Source: Alphaproteobacteria bacterium (lineage in GTDB: Bacteria > Pseudomonadota > Alphaproteobacteria > JAEUKQ01 > JAIBAD01). Taken from it: a DNA stretch of 38,822 bases. Within the stretch, counting starts at the first letter, position 1. Every line of letters starts with the position of its first letter. The translations under genes were made by a program, and so were the position numbers. Location: positions 1-38,822 of the forward strand of contig JAIBAD010000015.1 of the NCBI GenBank assembly GCA_019695395.1, in the 5' to 3' direction. The notes under the pieces were generated by a model. That model saw nothing but the letters and a program-made list of their open reading frames with translations. It did no database searches and was not told the origin of the DNA. Below are positions 31,665-38,822 of this stretch, one piece after another.

Positions 31665-33005
31665 TTATCCAGATATTCCTTTTGTTTCTGTCTTAGACTT
31701 TACTTCATTATAAGGTACTTTATGAGAAGTAACTGTAACCATATCTAAAATAAAGTCGACTATTTTATCTTCATAAAGTGGTGCTCTTAGCTGTGCTAAC
31801 GCTTCTTGATTATTGCGATAATAATCAAACACTTGACGCTCTTGACCTGGAAACCTCCTAGCTTGTCCCATAACAGCTTGGTTTAATTCATCATTTGATA
31901 TCTGAATATTATGTATACGCCCAACTTCAGATAATAACAGACCTAATTTCACCCGTCTTTCAGCAATTTTACGATATTCTTTCCGTAATTCATCATCAGT
32001 TTTATTTTGATCTTCTGGATCCAATTGACCAGATTTTCGATTTTGCTCTAATCCTTGCCAAATTTGATTAAATTCTTGATCTACGACTGACTTTGGTAAG
32101 TCAAAATCATGTAAAGCATATAATTGATCAAAAAGTTTGCGCTTTAACTCATCTTTACTTTGTAAAGCTATCTCTTCTTCTAATTGTTTTTTAATTGCAT
32201 CTTTTAAAAGTGAAATATTTTGATATCCCATTTTTTTAGCAAATTCATCATCAAAGGCAGGTTTTTCACCCTTCACCTCAATTTCTTTAAGATTAATTTC
32301 AAAAACAGCTTTTTGCCCTGCTAAATTTGCACTGCCATAATTTTCTGGAAAGGTCACTTCAATATTTTTTTGAGAAGGAACCATAACCCCTGTAAGCTGA
32401 TCTTCAAATCCAGGGATAAAAGTATTAGAACCTAATTCAAGACGATAATTGTCAGCTTTACCGCCAGGAAATTCTTTCCCATCCTTCTTTCCTACAAAAT
32501 CAATGATTAGACCATCACCTTTTTGTGTCATACGGGATTGCTCAAGTTTAACCCATGGTCGTTGACGATCTGCAAGTATGGATAAAGTTTCATCAATCTT
32601 TTCTTCAGGAATGTCTGATGTAATTTTCTCAAAACTCAATTTTTTAAAATCGGTTATGTGAATATCTGGTAACAATTCAACATCTACATTAAATTCAAGA
32701 TCTTTAGCTTCGCCAGATTTAAGAATTTCTACCTTGGGTTGAATAGCAATTTTCAAACCACGCTCTTGTAAAAGTTGATGGGCGGTTTCTGATGCAGCTT
32801 TTTGAATAATTTCTGCTTGAACAGAATCTCCATAACGTTTTTTTACGAGGTCCATAGGAATTTTTCCCGGCCTAAAGCCAGGTAATTTCATTCTGGCTGC
32901 CAATTCGTTTAATCTTTTATCAGCTCTTTTTGTCATGTCTGACGCTGGAACTGTTACATTAAATTGACGTTTTAGGCCTTCATTTAACGTTTCTTTAACC
33001 TGCAT
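31665..33005 (-). CDS. tig: Trigger factor
   Basis: 446 residues, typical length. The N-terminal ribosome-binding domain has the signature 'LPGFRPGKIPMDLVKKRYG' (residues ~40-58), close to the GFRxGKxP consensus that contacts the ribosomal protein L23. The FKBP-like peptidyl-prolyl isomerase domain follows (~150-245, 'GDGLIIDFVGKKDGKEFPGG' and 'FIPGFEDQLTGV'). The C-terminal helical chaperone domain has the arms. It binds nascent chains at the ribosome exit. AAGG precedes the ATG. Confidence 0.97.
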   Translation of the reverse strand: MQVKETLNEGLKRQFNVTVPASDMTKRADKRLNELAARMKLPGFRPGKIPMDLVKKRYGDSVQAEIIQKAASETAHQLLQERGLKIAIQPKVEILKSGEAKDLEFNVDVELLPDIHITDFKKLSFEKITSDIPEEKIDETLSILADRQRPWVKLEQSRMTQKGDGLIIDFVGKKDGKEFPGGKADNYRLELGSNTFIPGFEDQLTGVMVPSQKNIEVTFPENYGSANLAGQKAVFEINLKEIEVKGEKPAFDDEFAKKMGYQNISLLKDAIKKQLEEEIALQSKDELKRKLFDQLYALHDFDLPKSVVDQEFNQIWQGLEQNRKSGQLDPEDQNKTDDELRKEYRKIAERRVKLGLLLSEVGRIHNIQISNDELNQAVMGQARRFPGQERQVFDYYRNNQEALAQLRAPLYEDKIVDFILDMVTVTSHKVPYNEVKSKTETKGISG

Positions 33006-33085
33006 AACCTTTATTCCTTATAAACACCTAGTATTTTATTCAAAGATTTGATCAATTTTTTAAATTGCTAAATCTACTCCATATA

Positions 33086-33170
33086 TGGTGCGGGCGAAGG
33101 GATTTGAACCCCCACAACTTTCGTTACCAGATCCTAAGTCTGGCGCGTCTACCAATTCCGCCACGCCCGC
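33086..33170 (-). tRNA. tRNA-Leu (anticodon UAG)
   Basis: 85 nt including encoded CCA. The acceptor stem GCGGGCG pairs with CGCCCGC. The anticodon stem CCAGA/TCTGG holds the loop CTTAGGA. A long class II variable arm (TAACGAAAGTTG) and the T arm GGGGGTTCAAATCCC identify leucine. Confidence 0.97.
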
Positions 33171-33198
33171 TTAATTTTTAATAATATCTCGAGGGCGT

Positions 33199-33228
33199 TT
33201 TATAGCAGATTTTTTATTATAAAAACAA
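33199..33228 (-). promoter_or_regulatory. Candidate promoter of tRNA-Leu
   Basis: On the minus strand TTGTTT, an 18-bp spacer and TATAAA. The GC-rich discriminator (ACGCCCTCG) right after it is typical of stringently controlled stable-RNA promoters. Confidence 0.55.
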
Positions 33229-33237
33229 CCTCTGCAT

Positions 33238-34719
33238 TTAGCCAAGAGAATATTTTGATATTAAACGAGCTAAAATCTTTGGCAATATATGATTCACATC
33301 TTCAGCAATAAAACCTATACCTTGTTCCTGGGCTATTTTACCTTGAAGCCAAACCGCGGCGGCGGCTGATTCAAAAGGGGGCATACCTTGGGCCATTAAT
33401 CCTGCAATAAGCCCTGCTAAAACATCCCCAGATCCAGCTGTTGCTAACCAAGATGGGGCATTAATATTGATACGAACATAACCTTCGGGATGAGCAATAA
33501 CTGTATCATGGCCTTTGAAGACAACAATAGTTTGACTTATTTTTGCGGCAGCTTGGGCACGCTCTATTTTATTACCCTGAAGGGTTGGAAATAATCTTAT
33601 AAATTCACCTTCATGAGGTGTGATAACAGTTGGGGATGAAATATTTTTCCATAAAAGATCAGGGGTATCTGAAAAAACATTTAAAGCATCTGCATCTAAA
33701 ATATTATATTTTTTATATTGTAATAAATATAAAACTTGGTCTTTAGTCGTATCAGACCAGCCAGCACCAGGCCCAATTAAACATACATTTAAAGATTTTT
33801 TTTCCAATAATTCTTTTAAACTATCTTGATCTTTTTTATCTATGACCAATAATCCAGGATTTTGTATCCAGAAAAGTTGCTTTAATTCACTTCTACAAAG
33901 AACTGTAACCAACCCAGCGCCAACCCTTCTTGTTGCAACAGATGATAAGACAGCAGCACCTGGTTTTGTATCCCCTGCCACAATCAAAACGTGACCACGA
34001 TTATATTTATGATCTGTGGGCAAAGGTAGTGGAAAATATTTTATCCATGATTTAGCATAATTAATTTTAGTTAAAGTAAGAAAAGGAAGATAAAAAATTG
34101 TTGGTATGCCAAGGTTGACAATTTTAATTTTTCCGCAAAACATTTTCCCTGGCATCAAACAGTGGGCAGGTTTATAACATGTTAATGCTATTGTTTGGGT
34201 AGCAGTAATTGTAGCGCCCATAACATTGCCCGTATCCGTTTGTAATCCAGTTGGCAGATCAATAGAAATAACAGGACATTTTTTTTCCTTAAGAATTTCA
34301 AATATTTGCCCCAAAGATTTTTCGATAGGACGATTAAGACCAATCCCAAATAATGCGTCAACCACCAGCCAAGATGGATCACAAACAGTACATAATTCTT
34401 CAGATAACTCAATCAATGGACCATTATATATCTGTGCTGCCCAAAAAGTATGTGGTTTTAATTTTTGTTTTTTTCCATATAAGGCTACTTTAACGGGCCA
34501 ACCTGCTTGTTTAAGATAATAAGCCGCAATTAATCCATCAGCCCCATTATGGCCTGGACCGCACATAATTAAAATAGGTCTTATGAAATAATCTTGCTGA
34601 ATAATACGTGCGACAGAAGCACCTGCAGCCTCTATTAAAAATCTTGGCCCAATACCCTTACTATTGGCATGAGCTTCCATCTCTTTGGTTTGGGTTTCTG
34701 TTAAAACAATATCAAGCAT
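33238..34719 (-). CDS. nnr: Bifunctional NAD(P)H-hydrate epimerase / ADP-dependent NAD(P)H-hydrate dehydratase
   Basis: 493 residues, the fused YjeF form. The N-terminal epimerase half (~1-210) has CGPGHNGADGL and VDALFGIGLNRP. The C-terminal dehydratase half (~225-490) has a ribokinase-like fold with GDTKPGAAVLSS, GPGAGWSDTT, VITPHEGEF and the nucleotide/catalytic GSGDVLAGLIAGLMAQG. Together they repair hydrated NADH and NADPH. It stands alone between tRNA-Leu and a divergent L,D-transpeptidase gene, with an 86-bp shared upstream region. TATACT on the minus strand near 34735 could be its -10. Confidence 0.95.
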   Translation of the reverse strand: MLDIVLTETQTKEMEAHANSKGIGPRFLIEAAGASVARIIQQDYFIRPILIMCGPGHNGADGLIAAYYLKQAGWPVKVALYGKKQKLKPHTFWAAQIYNGPLIELSEELCTVCDPSWLVVDALFGIGLNRPIEKSLGQIFEILKEKKCPVISIDLPTGLQTDTGNVMGATITATQTIALTCYKPAHCLMPGKMFCGKIKIVNLGIPTIFYLPFLTLTKINYAKSWIKYFPLPLPTDHKYNRGHVLIVAGDTKPGAAVLSSVATRRVGAGLVTVLCRSELKQLFWIQNPGLLVIDKKDQDSLKELLEKKSLNVCLIGPGAGWSDTTKDQVLYLLQYKKYNILDADALNVFSDTPDLLWKNISSPTVITPHEGEFIRLFPTLQGNKIERAQAAAKISQTIVVFKGHDTVIAHPEGYVRININAPSWLATAGSGDVLAGLIAGLMAQGMPPFESAAAAVWLQGKIAQEQGIGFIAEDVNHILPKILARLISKYSLG

Positions 34720-34805
34720 ATGAAATAATTGGTATAGTATAATTATTATTAAAAATTATTAACATATTTTTTACAAACTTCTTATAGACTTATAACTATA
34801 ACATT

Positions 34806-36428
34806 ATGAAAAAAATATTTTTATTAATTTTTATTTGTATGTTTCTTTTTATTGTATCGGCCAGCGCCGAGGAGCAAGATTTTTCTTTTTTGCTTGAAAC
34901 AAAATTATCTACACTTACACCAGGAAATACCAAGCTTTCAGAACAAAACCTTGATAGATTAAAGCAATTCTATCGCTCAAGAAATTATCAACCTGTTTGG
35001 ATTAAAAATGAAGAAAAAATTAATTCAAAAGCAAAAGAAATGCTTAATTTTTTTGAACAAGCTTCTAATGAAGGATTAGTCCCTGAGGATTATTGGATCC
35101 AATCTATAAAAGAAAAAATTGATAACGATACCCCAGATGATCTAGTAAATGCCGAATGGATGCTAAGCCGCGGAAGTTATTATTACATTAATGATTTATA
35201 TGCTGGTAGAATTGATCCCATCCATGCCCATAAACAATATTTGCTTATTAAAGAATCTTTATCCTTAGAAGAAATATTAAATAATTTGGCTGATGATTCA
35301 GATCCTGAAGATGTTATTGAAAAATATCATAATGCTAATTCAAATTATGAACAATTAAAGAAATTTTTGTCTTTTTATCGTGATATAAAACAAAAAGGGG
35401 AATGGATTAGTATTCCTATCGAAAATAAAAAAATAAATGTGGGTGATCATCATCCTATCCTACCTCTTATTCGCCAACGCTTAACTCAAGAACAATTTCC
35501 TATCTCTGATATAGATTCAGATCTTTATGATTCAGAACTTGAATCTATTGTTAAATCATTTCAAAAAAATCATGGACTAACAGATGATGGGGTTATTGGA
35601 AAAAATACGATCTTAGAAATGAATATTCCTGTTCAACAAAAAATTCAGCAAATTCTTATTTCAATTGAAAGAGAAAGATGGCTTCCTTCAAATTTAGGGG
35701 TGAGATATATTGCCGTTAATATTGCAGATTATACGTTAAAATTTATTGATAACGATCAAGTTATTTTAAATAGCAAAGTAATTGTTGGCACAAATTATAA
35801 TCGCACACCAACTTTTTCAAAAAATATGAAGTATCTTGTTGTTAATCCTTATTGGGATGTACCACGAAGCATTTTAGTTAAAGAAATTTTACCTCAATTT
35901 TCTAATAATCCTGATTATTTAAGTGAAAATAATTTTGAAATTGTGGATGGGGCAGAAACCATTGAACCCTATGATATGGATTGGTCAAATATAACTGAAG
36001 AAGATTTCCCCTATAATATTAGACAACGCCCAGGTCAAAGTAATGCGCTTGGACAAATCAAGTTTATCTTTCCTAACGAATTTAATATTTATCTTCATGA
36101 TACACCTGCCAAACAGCTTTTCCAAAAAACTGTTCGTAATTTTAGCCATGGCTGTATTCGGGTAGAAAAACCCTTGGAGCTTGCTGAAGCTGTTCTTAAT
36201 GATCCTGATTGGTCGCAAGAAAAAATCAACCAAATTATAGCAACGGGTAAAGAAACACTTATTAATCTTAAAGAAGAATTACCTGTTTATATTATGTATA
36301 TTACAGCATGGGTTGATAATACAAAAATAATGCAATTCCGACCCGATATATATAATCGTGATACAGAGCTCAATCAAATATGGGAACAAATAACCCAAGA
36401 AAGAGCCATACCCAAAAATCTATCTTAA
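34806..36428 (+). CDS. YcbB-type L,D-transpeptidase
   Basis: 540 residues. A signal peptide occupies 1 to ~21 (Lys-Lys start, hydrophobic core, SASA end). The N-terminal scaffold with 'LKQFYRSRNYQPVWI' is typical of the YcbB/LdtD family. A peptidoglycan-binding-like domain lies around 215-280 (IVKSFQKNHGLTDDGVIGKNT). The catalytic YkuD domain (~300-480) has IYLHDTP, then FSHGCIRV with catalytic Cys450 and His448. It would form 3-3 crosslinks or attach proteins to peptidoglycan in the periplasm. A weak promoter-like pair (TTTACA, 17 bp, TAACTA) lies so close to the ATG that the transcript might be nearly leaderless. Confidence 0.92.
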   Translation: MKKIFLLIFICMFLFIVSASAEEQDFSFLLETKLSTLTPGNTKLSEQNLDRLKQFYRSRNYQPVWIKNEEKINSKAKEMLNFFEQASNEGLVPEDYWIQSIKEKIDNDTPDDLVNAEWMLSRGSYYYINDLYAGRIDPIHAHKQYLLIKESLSLEEILNNLADDSDPEDVIEKYHNANSNYEQLKKFLSFYRDIKQKGEWISIPIENKKINVGDHHPILPLIRQRLTQEQFPISDIDSDLYDSELESIVKSFQKNHGLTDDGVIGKNTILEMNIPVQQKIQQILISIERERWLPSNLGVRYIAVNIADYTLKFIDNDQVILNSKVIVGTNYNRTPTFSKNMKYLVVNPYWDVPRSILVKEILPQFSNNPDYLSENNFEIVDGAETIEPYDMDWSNITEEDFPYNIRQRPGQSNALGQIKFIFPNEFNIYLHDTPAKQLFQKTVRNFSHGCIRVEKPLELAEAVLNDPDWSQEKINQIIATGKETLINLKEELPVYIMYITAWVDNTKIMQFRPDIYNRDTELNQIWEQITQERAIPKNLS

Positions 36429-36452
36429 TTAGTTAAAATTTATATAAATCAA

Positions 36453-37232
36453 TTAATTATGAAGAATCTGACTTAAAAAAAGCTTCGTTCTTTCGGATTT
36501 TGGGTTTTTAAAGAAGTTAATAGGATCATTTTCTTCTATAATTTCACCTTTATCCATAAAGACAACCCGATTTGCGACAGTACGGGCAAAACCCATTTCG
36601 TGGGTAACACAAATCATTGTCATACCAGAATTGGCCAATTCAACCATAACCTCTAAAACTTCTTTAATCATTTCGGGATCAAGCGCTGATGTTGGCTCAT
36701 CAAAAAGCATAATTTTTGGATTCATACATAAAGAACGGGCAATCGCAACACGTTGTTGTTGCCCACCTGAAAGTTGACCAGGATATTTATTGGCTTGTTC
36801 AGGAATTTTTACCCGTTCTAAATATTGCATTGCAAGATTAATAGCTTTTTCCTTGGGCATTTTACGTACCCAAATAGGGGCTAGAGTTAAATTTTCTAAT
36901 ACAGTTAAATGAGGAAAAAGATTAAATTGTTGAAACACCATTCCAACTTCGCGGCGAATAGCTTCGATATTTTTCATATCTCTCGTTAATTCAATTCCAT
37001 CAACAATAATTTGTCCTTTTTGATGCTCTTCCAAAGCATTAATACAGCGGATCATTGTTGATTTACCTGATCCCGAGGGACCACATATGACAATACGTTC
37101 CCCTTTATGAATAGCCAAATTAATATCACGTAAAACATGAAAATAACCAAACCATTTATTAACATCCGTCAAACGTACCATTGGTTCCGATGTTGTTTGG
37201 GAGGAAGATGATGTAGTGTGTTCTAAAACCAT
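36453..37232 (-). CDS. aapP: General L-amino acid ABC transporter, ATP-binding subunit
   Basis: 259 residues. ABC motifs: Walker [10 protein letters not shown], signature [15 protein letters not shown], Walker [16 protein letters not shown], switch His in CVTHEMGF. The amino-acid (PAAT/HAAT) subfamily is indicated by '[20 protein letters not shown]'. It powers uptake through the AapQ-AapM permease pair encoded just upstream. The Ser/Thr-rich N-terminus (residues 5-15) before the domain start is also common in AapP proteins. Confidence 0.95.
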   Translation of the reverse strand: MVLEHTTSSSSQTTSEPMVRLTDVNKWFGYFHVLRDINLAIHKGERIVICGPSGSGKSTMIRCINALEEHQKGQIIVDGIELTRDMKNIEAIRREVGMVFQQFNLFPHLTVLENLTLAPIWVRKMPKEKAINLAMQYLERVKIPEQANKYPGQLSGGQQQRVAIARSLCMNPKIMLFDEPTSALDPEMIKEVLEVMVELANSGMTMICVTHEMGFARTVANRVVFMDKGEIIEENDPINFFKNPKSERTKLFLSQILHN

Positions 37233-37241
37233 AAAAAACCT

Positions 37242-38348
37242 TTAATCAGAATTATTTTTATAAGAGCTTGCATTAAGTTTTTTTTCCAGATATTGGCTGT
37301 ATCTTGACATACTAAAACATATTATCCAAAAAACAAAAGCTGTGAAAACATATCCTTCGATTGCAAGACCCGCCCAATTCGCATCCCTTGTTGCAGCCTG
37401 AATAACACCTAAAAGATCAAAAATACCAATTTGTGTGACCAAAGTTGTATCTTTAAATAAACTAATAAATGTATTGACAATACCAGGTATGACCAAACGC
37501 AAAGCTTGGGGTAAAATAATTAAACATACTGTTTGCCAATAATTTAACCCAAGGCTTTTTGCTGCTTCAAATTGACCTCGAGGAATGGCTTGTAGACCAC
37601 CACGAATAACTTCGGCCATATAGGCAGCACTAAATAAAGCAATACCAATAATAGCCCGAAGCAATTTATCAAAAGTAACCCCTTCAGGTAAAAATAAAGG
37701 TAGCATAACAGATGACATAAATAATACTGTGATTAAAGGTACAGCACGAACAAATTCAATGTAAAATGTACACACCATACTAATAACTGGTAAATTTGAT
37801 CTTCTTCCTAACGCTAAAAATATACCCAGAGGTAAAGACGCAACAATTCCAATTGTTCCAACAATTACATTAAGCATCAATCCACCCCAAAATCTTGTTT
37901 CGACAATAGGTAGATATGGCCATCCATATAAAAGCCAAAAAGAAATAAAAGGAAATAAAACTAACAAAAATAATCCCGTGTAGGTTTTACCTGGAATTTT
38001 CTTTATAATAAATGCTGCAATACCCAAAGCCATAAGAATAAAAACAAGATTAACACGCCAACGTTCACTTTCAGGATAAAAGCCATAAATAAATTGTCCA
38101 AACCTAGCTCTAATCATCGTCCAACATGCCCCATCTGCCTGACAATCTGCACGTGATGTTCCCTCATGCCAGTTTGCGTCTAAAAACAACCAATTGAAAA
38201 GTGGGGGTATAATTAAATAAAGTAAATAAAGGGCTAGAAAAGTAAGAATAGTATTAAAAAATGAAGAGAAAAGATTGGTCCGAAGCCAAACCCATAATTT
38301 TATAAAAATATTAGAATGTTCAGAAACAGGAGGCATAAGTTCTTGCAT
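37242..38348 (-). CDS. aapM: General L-amino acid ABC transporter, permease AapM
   Basis: 368 residues, the long form typical of AapM. An N-terminal helix (~30-52) and a periplasmic region with two cysteines (DCQADGACW) precede further helices. The HisM-type domain with EAA loop 'AAKSLGLNYWQTVCLIILPQALRLVIPGIVN' is near residues 262-292. It pairs with AapQ as the membrane channel. The start is 1 bp past the aapQ stop, with GGAGC as Shine-Dalgarno. Confidence 0.95.
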   Translation of the reverse strand: MQELMPPVSEHSNIFIKLWVWLRTNLFSSFFNTILTFLALYLLYLIIPPLFNWLFLDANWHEGTSRADCQADGACWTMIRARFGQFIYGFYPESERWRVNLVFILMALGIAAFIIKKIPGKTYTGLFLLVLFPFISFWLLYGWPYLPIVETRFWGGLMLNVIVGTIGIVASLPLGIFLALGRRSNLPVISMVCTFYIEFVRAVPLITVLFMSSVMLPLFLPEGVTFDKLLRAIIGIALFSAAYMAEVIRGGLQAIPRGQFEAAKSLGLNYWQTVCLIILPQALRLVIPGIVNTFISLFKDTTLVTQIGIFDLLGVIQAATRDANWAGLAIEGYVFTAFVFWIICFSMSRYSQYLEKKLNASSYKNNSD

Positions 38349-38349
38349 A

Positions 38350-38822
38350 TTAGCGCTCCATAAATCGAACTTTGCGATTATAATAATTCATAATAGAAGA
38401 AATAAGTAAACTGATGATCAAGTAAAATAACATAGTGAGTGATATAATTTCAACAGCGCGTCCTGTTTGATTTAAAGCTGTTCCAGCAAAAACACTGACT
38501 AAATCTGGAAAACCAATTGCGACCGCAAGAGACGAATTTTTAGTCAGATTTAAATATTGATTTGTAAGGGGTGGTATAATAACTCGCAACGCTTGTGGAA
38601 TAATAACTAGATTAATAACTTTACTTCGAGATAAACCTAATGCTAATCCAGCCTCTGTTTGACCATGGCCAATTGCCAAAATACCAGAGCGAACAATTTC
38701 TGCAATAAAGGCCGATGTATAAATTGATAAAGCAATTAATAAGGCCATAAATTCTGGTGATAAACTTACCCCACCTCTAAAATTAAAGCCTTCTATACTT
38801 GGAATTTCCCAAATAATTGAAA
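38350..38822 (-). CDS. aapQ: General L-amino acid ABC transporter, permease AapQ (N-terminus beyond window)
   Basis: The frame is open from the window edge. Reading from 38820 gives 'IIWEIPSIEGFNFRGGVSLSPEF', a stretch characteristic of AapQ, before the permease domain. The EAA loop 'AGLALGLSRSKVINLVIIPQALRVIIPP' and two further helices follow. The apparent ATG at 38748 is internal and not the start. The gene presumably continues upstream to aapJ (binding protein), outside the window. Confidence 0.93.
   Translation of the reverse strand, partial: SIIWEIPSIEGFNFRGGVSLSPEFMALLIALSIYTSAFIAEIVRSGILAIGHGQTEAGLALGLSRSKVINLVIIPQALRVIIPPLTNQYLNLTKNSSLAVAIGFPDLVSVFAGTALNQTGRAVEIISLTMLFYLIISLLISSIMNYYNRKVRFMER

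Overview
This AT-rich window comes from a low-GC alphaproteobacterium. The main evidence is the tig-clpP-clpX-lon-hupB order, the aapQ-aapM-aapP amino-acid ABC genes and a Caulobacter-type bacterial ceramide gene set. The sequence alone does not fix the genus; a host-associated or Holosporales/Rhodospirillales-like lineage is only a guess from base composition.

Region 1 (1-3547, minus strand) has three exported proteins. Two are low-complexity repeat proteins, one with Asn-Asn-Gly-Gly-Gly pentapeptides and one with Pro/Asn/Asp-rich 24- and 21-residue repeats. The third is an unrecognised protein with a signal peptide. A gene-free stretch (3548-4390) follows; it is packed with hairpins and includes a 76-bp element that can fold as a cloverleaf.

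Region 2 (4391-20657) is the centrepiece, a contiguous sphingolipid locus. An acyl-AMP ligase, an NAD-dependent 3-oxoceramide reductase (CerR type), a dedicated acyl carrier protein and serine palmitoyltransferase run on the plus strand. A minus-strand operon then encodes a CDP-alcohol phosphatidyltransferase, a DAGK/ceramide-kinase-type lipid kinase, a nucleotidyltransferase-fold protein and a membrane desaturase. A second plus-strand operon encodes a metallophosphoesterase, a HIT protein, an LptF/LptG-type permease pair, a fatty acid hydroxylase-family protein, a bCerS-type acyltransferase and a MobA-like nucleotidyltransferase. A phosphocholine-cytidylyltransferase-like protein follows on the minus strand. 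Together they could make the ceramide backbone, desaturate or hydroxylate it, add a phosphorylated head group and move it toward the outer membrane. The head-group and transport steps are inference.

Region 3 (20897-26417) is accessory. It has two paralogous RTX (calcium-binding repeat) proteins flanking a terminase-small-subunit-like gene. The leader of that gene contains two promoter-like/terminator modules. It also has a yybP-ykoY manganese riboswitch with mntP, a GNAT acetyltransferase, an orphan gene, and a tyrosine-integrase remnant beside tRNA-Val(UAC).

Region 4 (26488-38822) is core genome: hupB, lon, clpX, clpP, tig, tRNA-Leu(UAG), the bifunctional NAD(P)HX repair enzyme nnr, a YcbB-type L,D-transpeptidase, and aapP-aapM-aapQ, with aapQ cut by the window edge.
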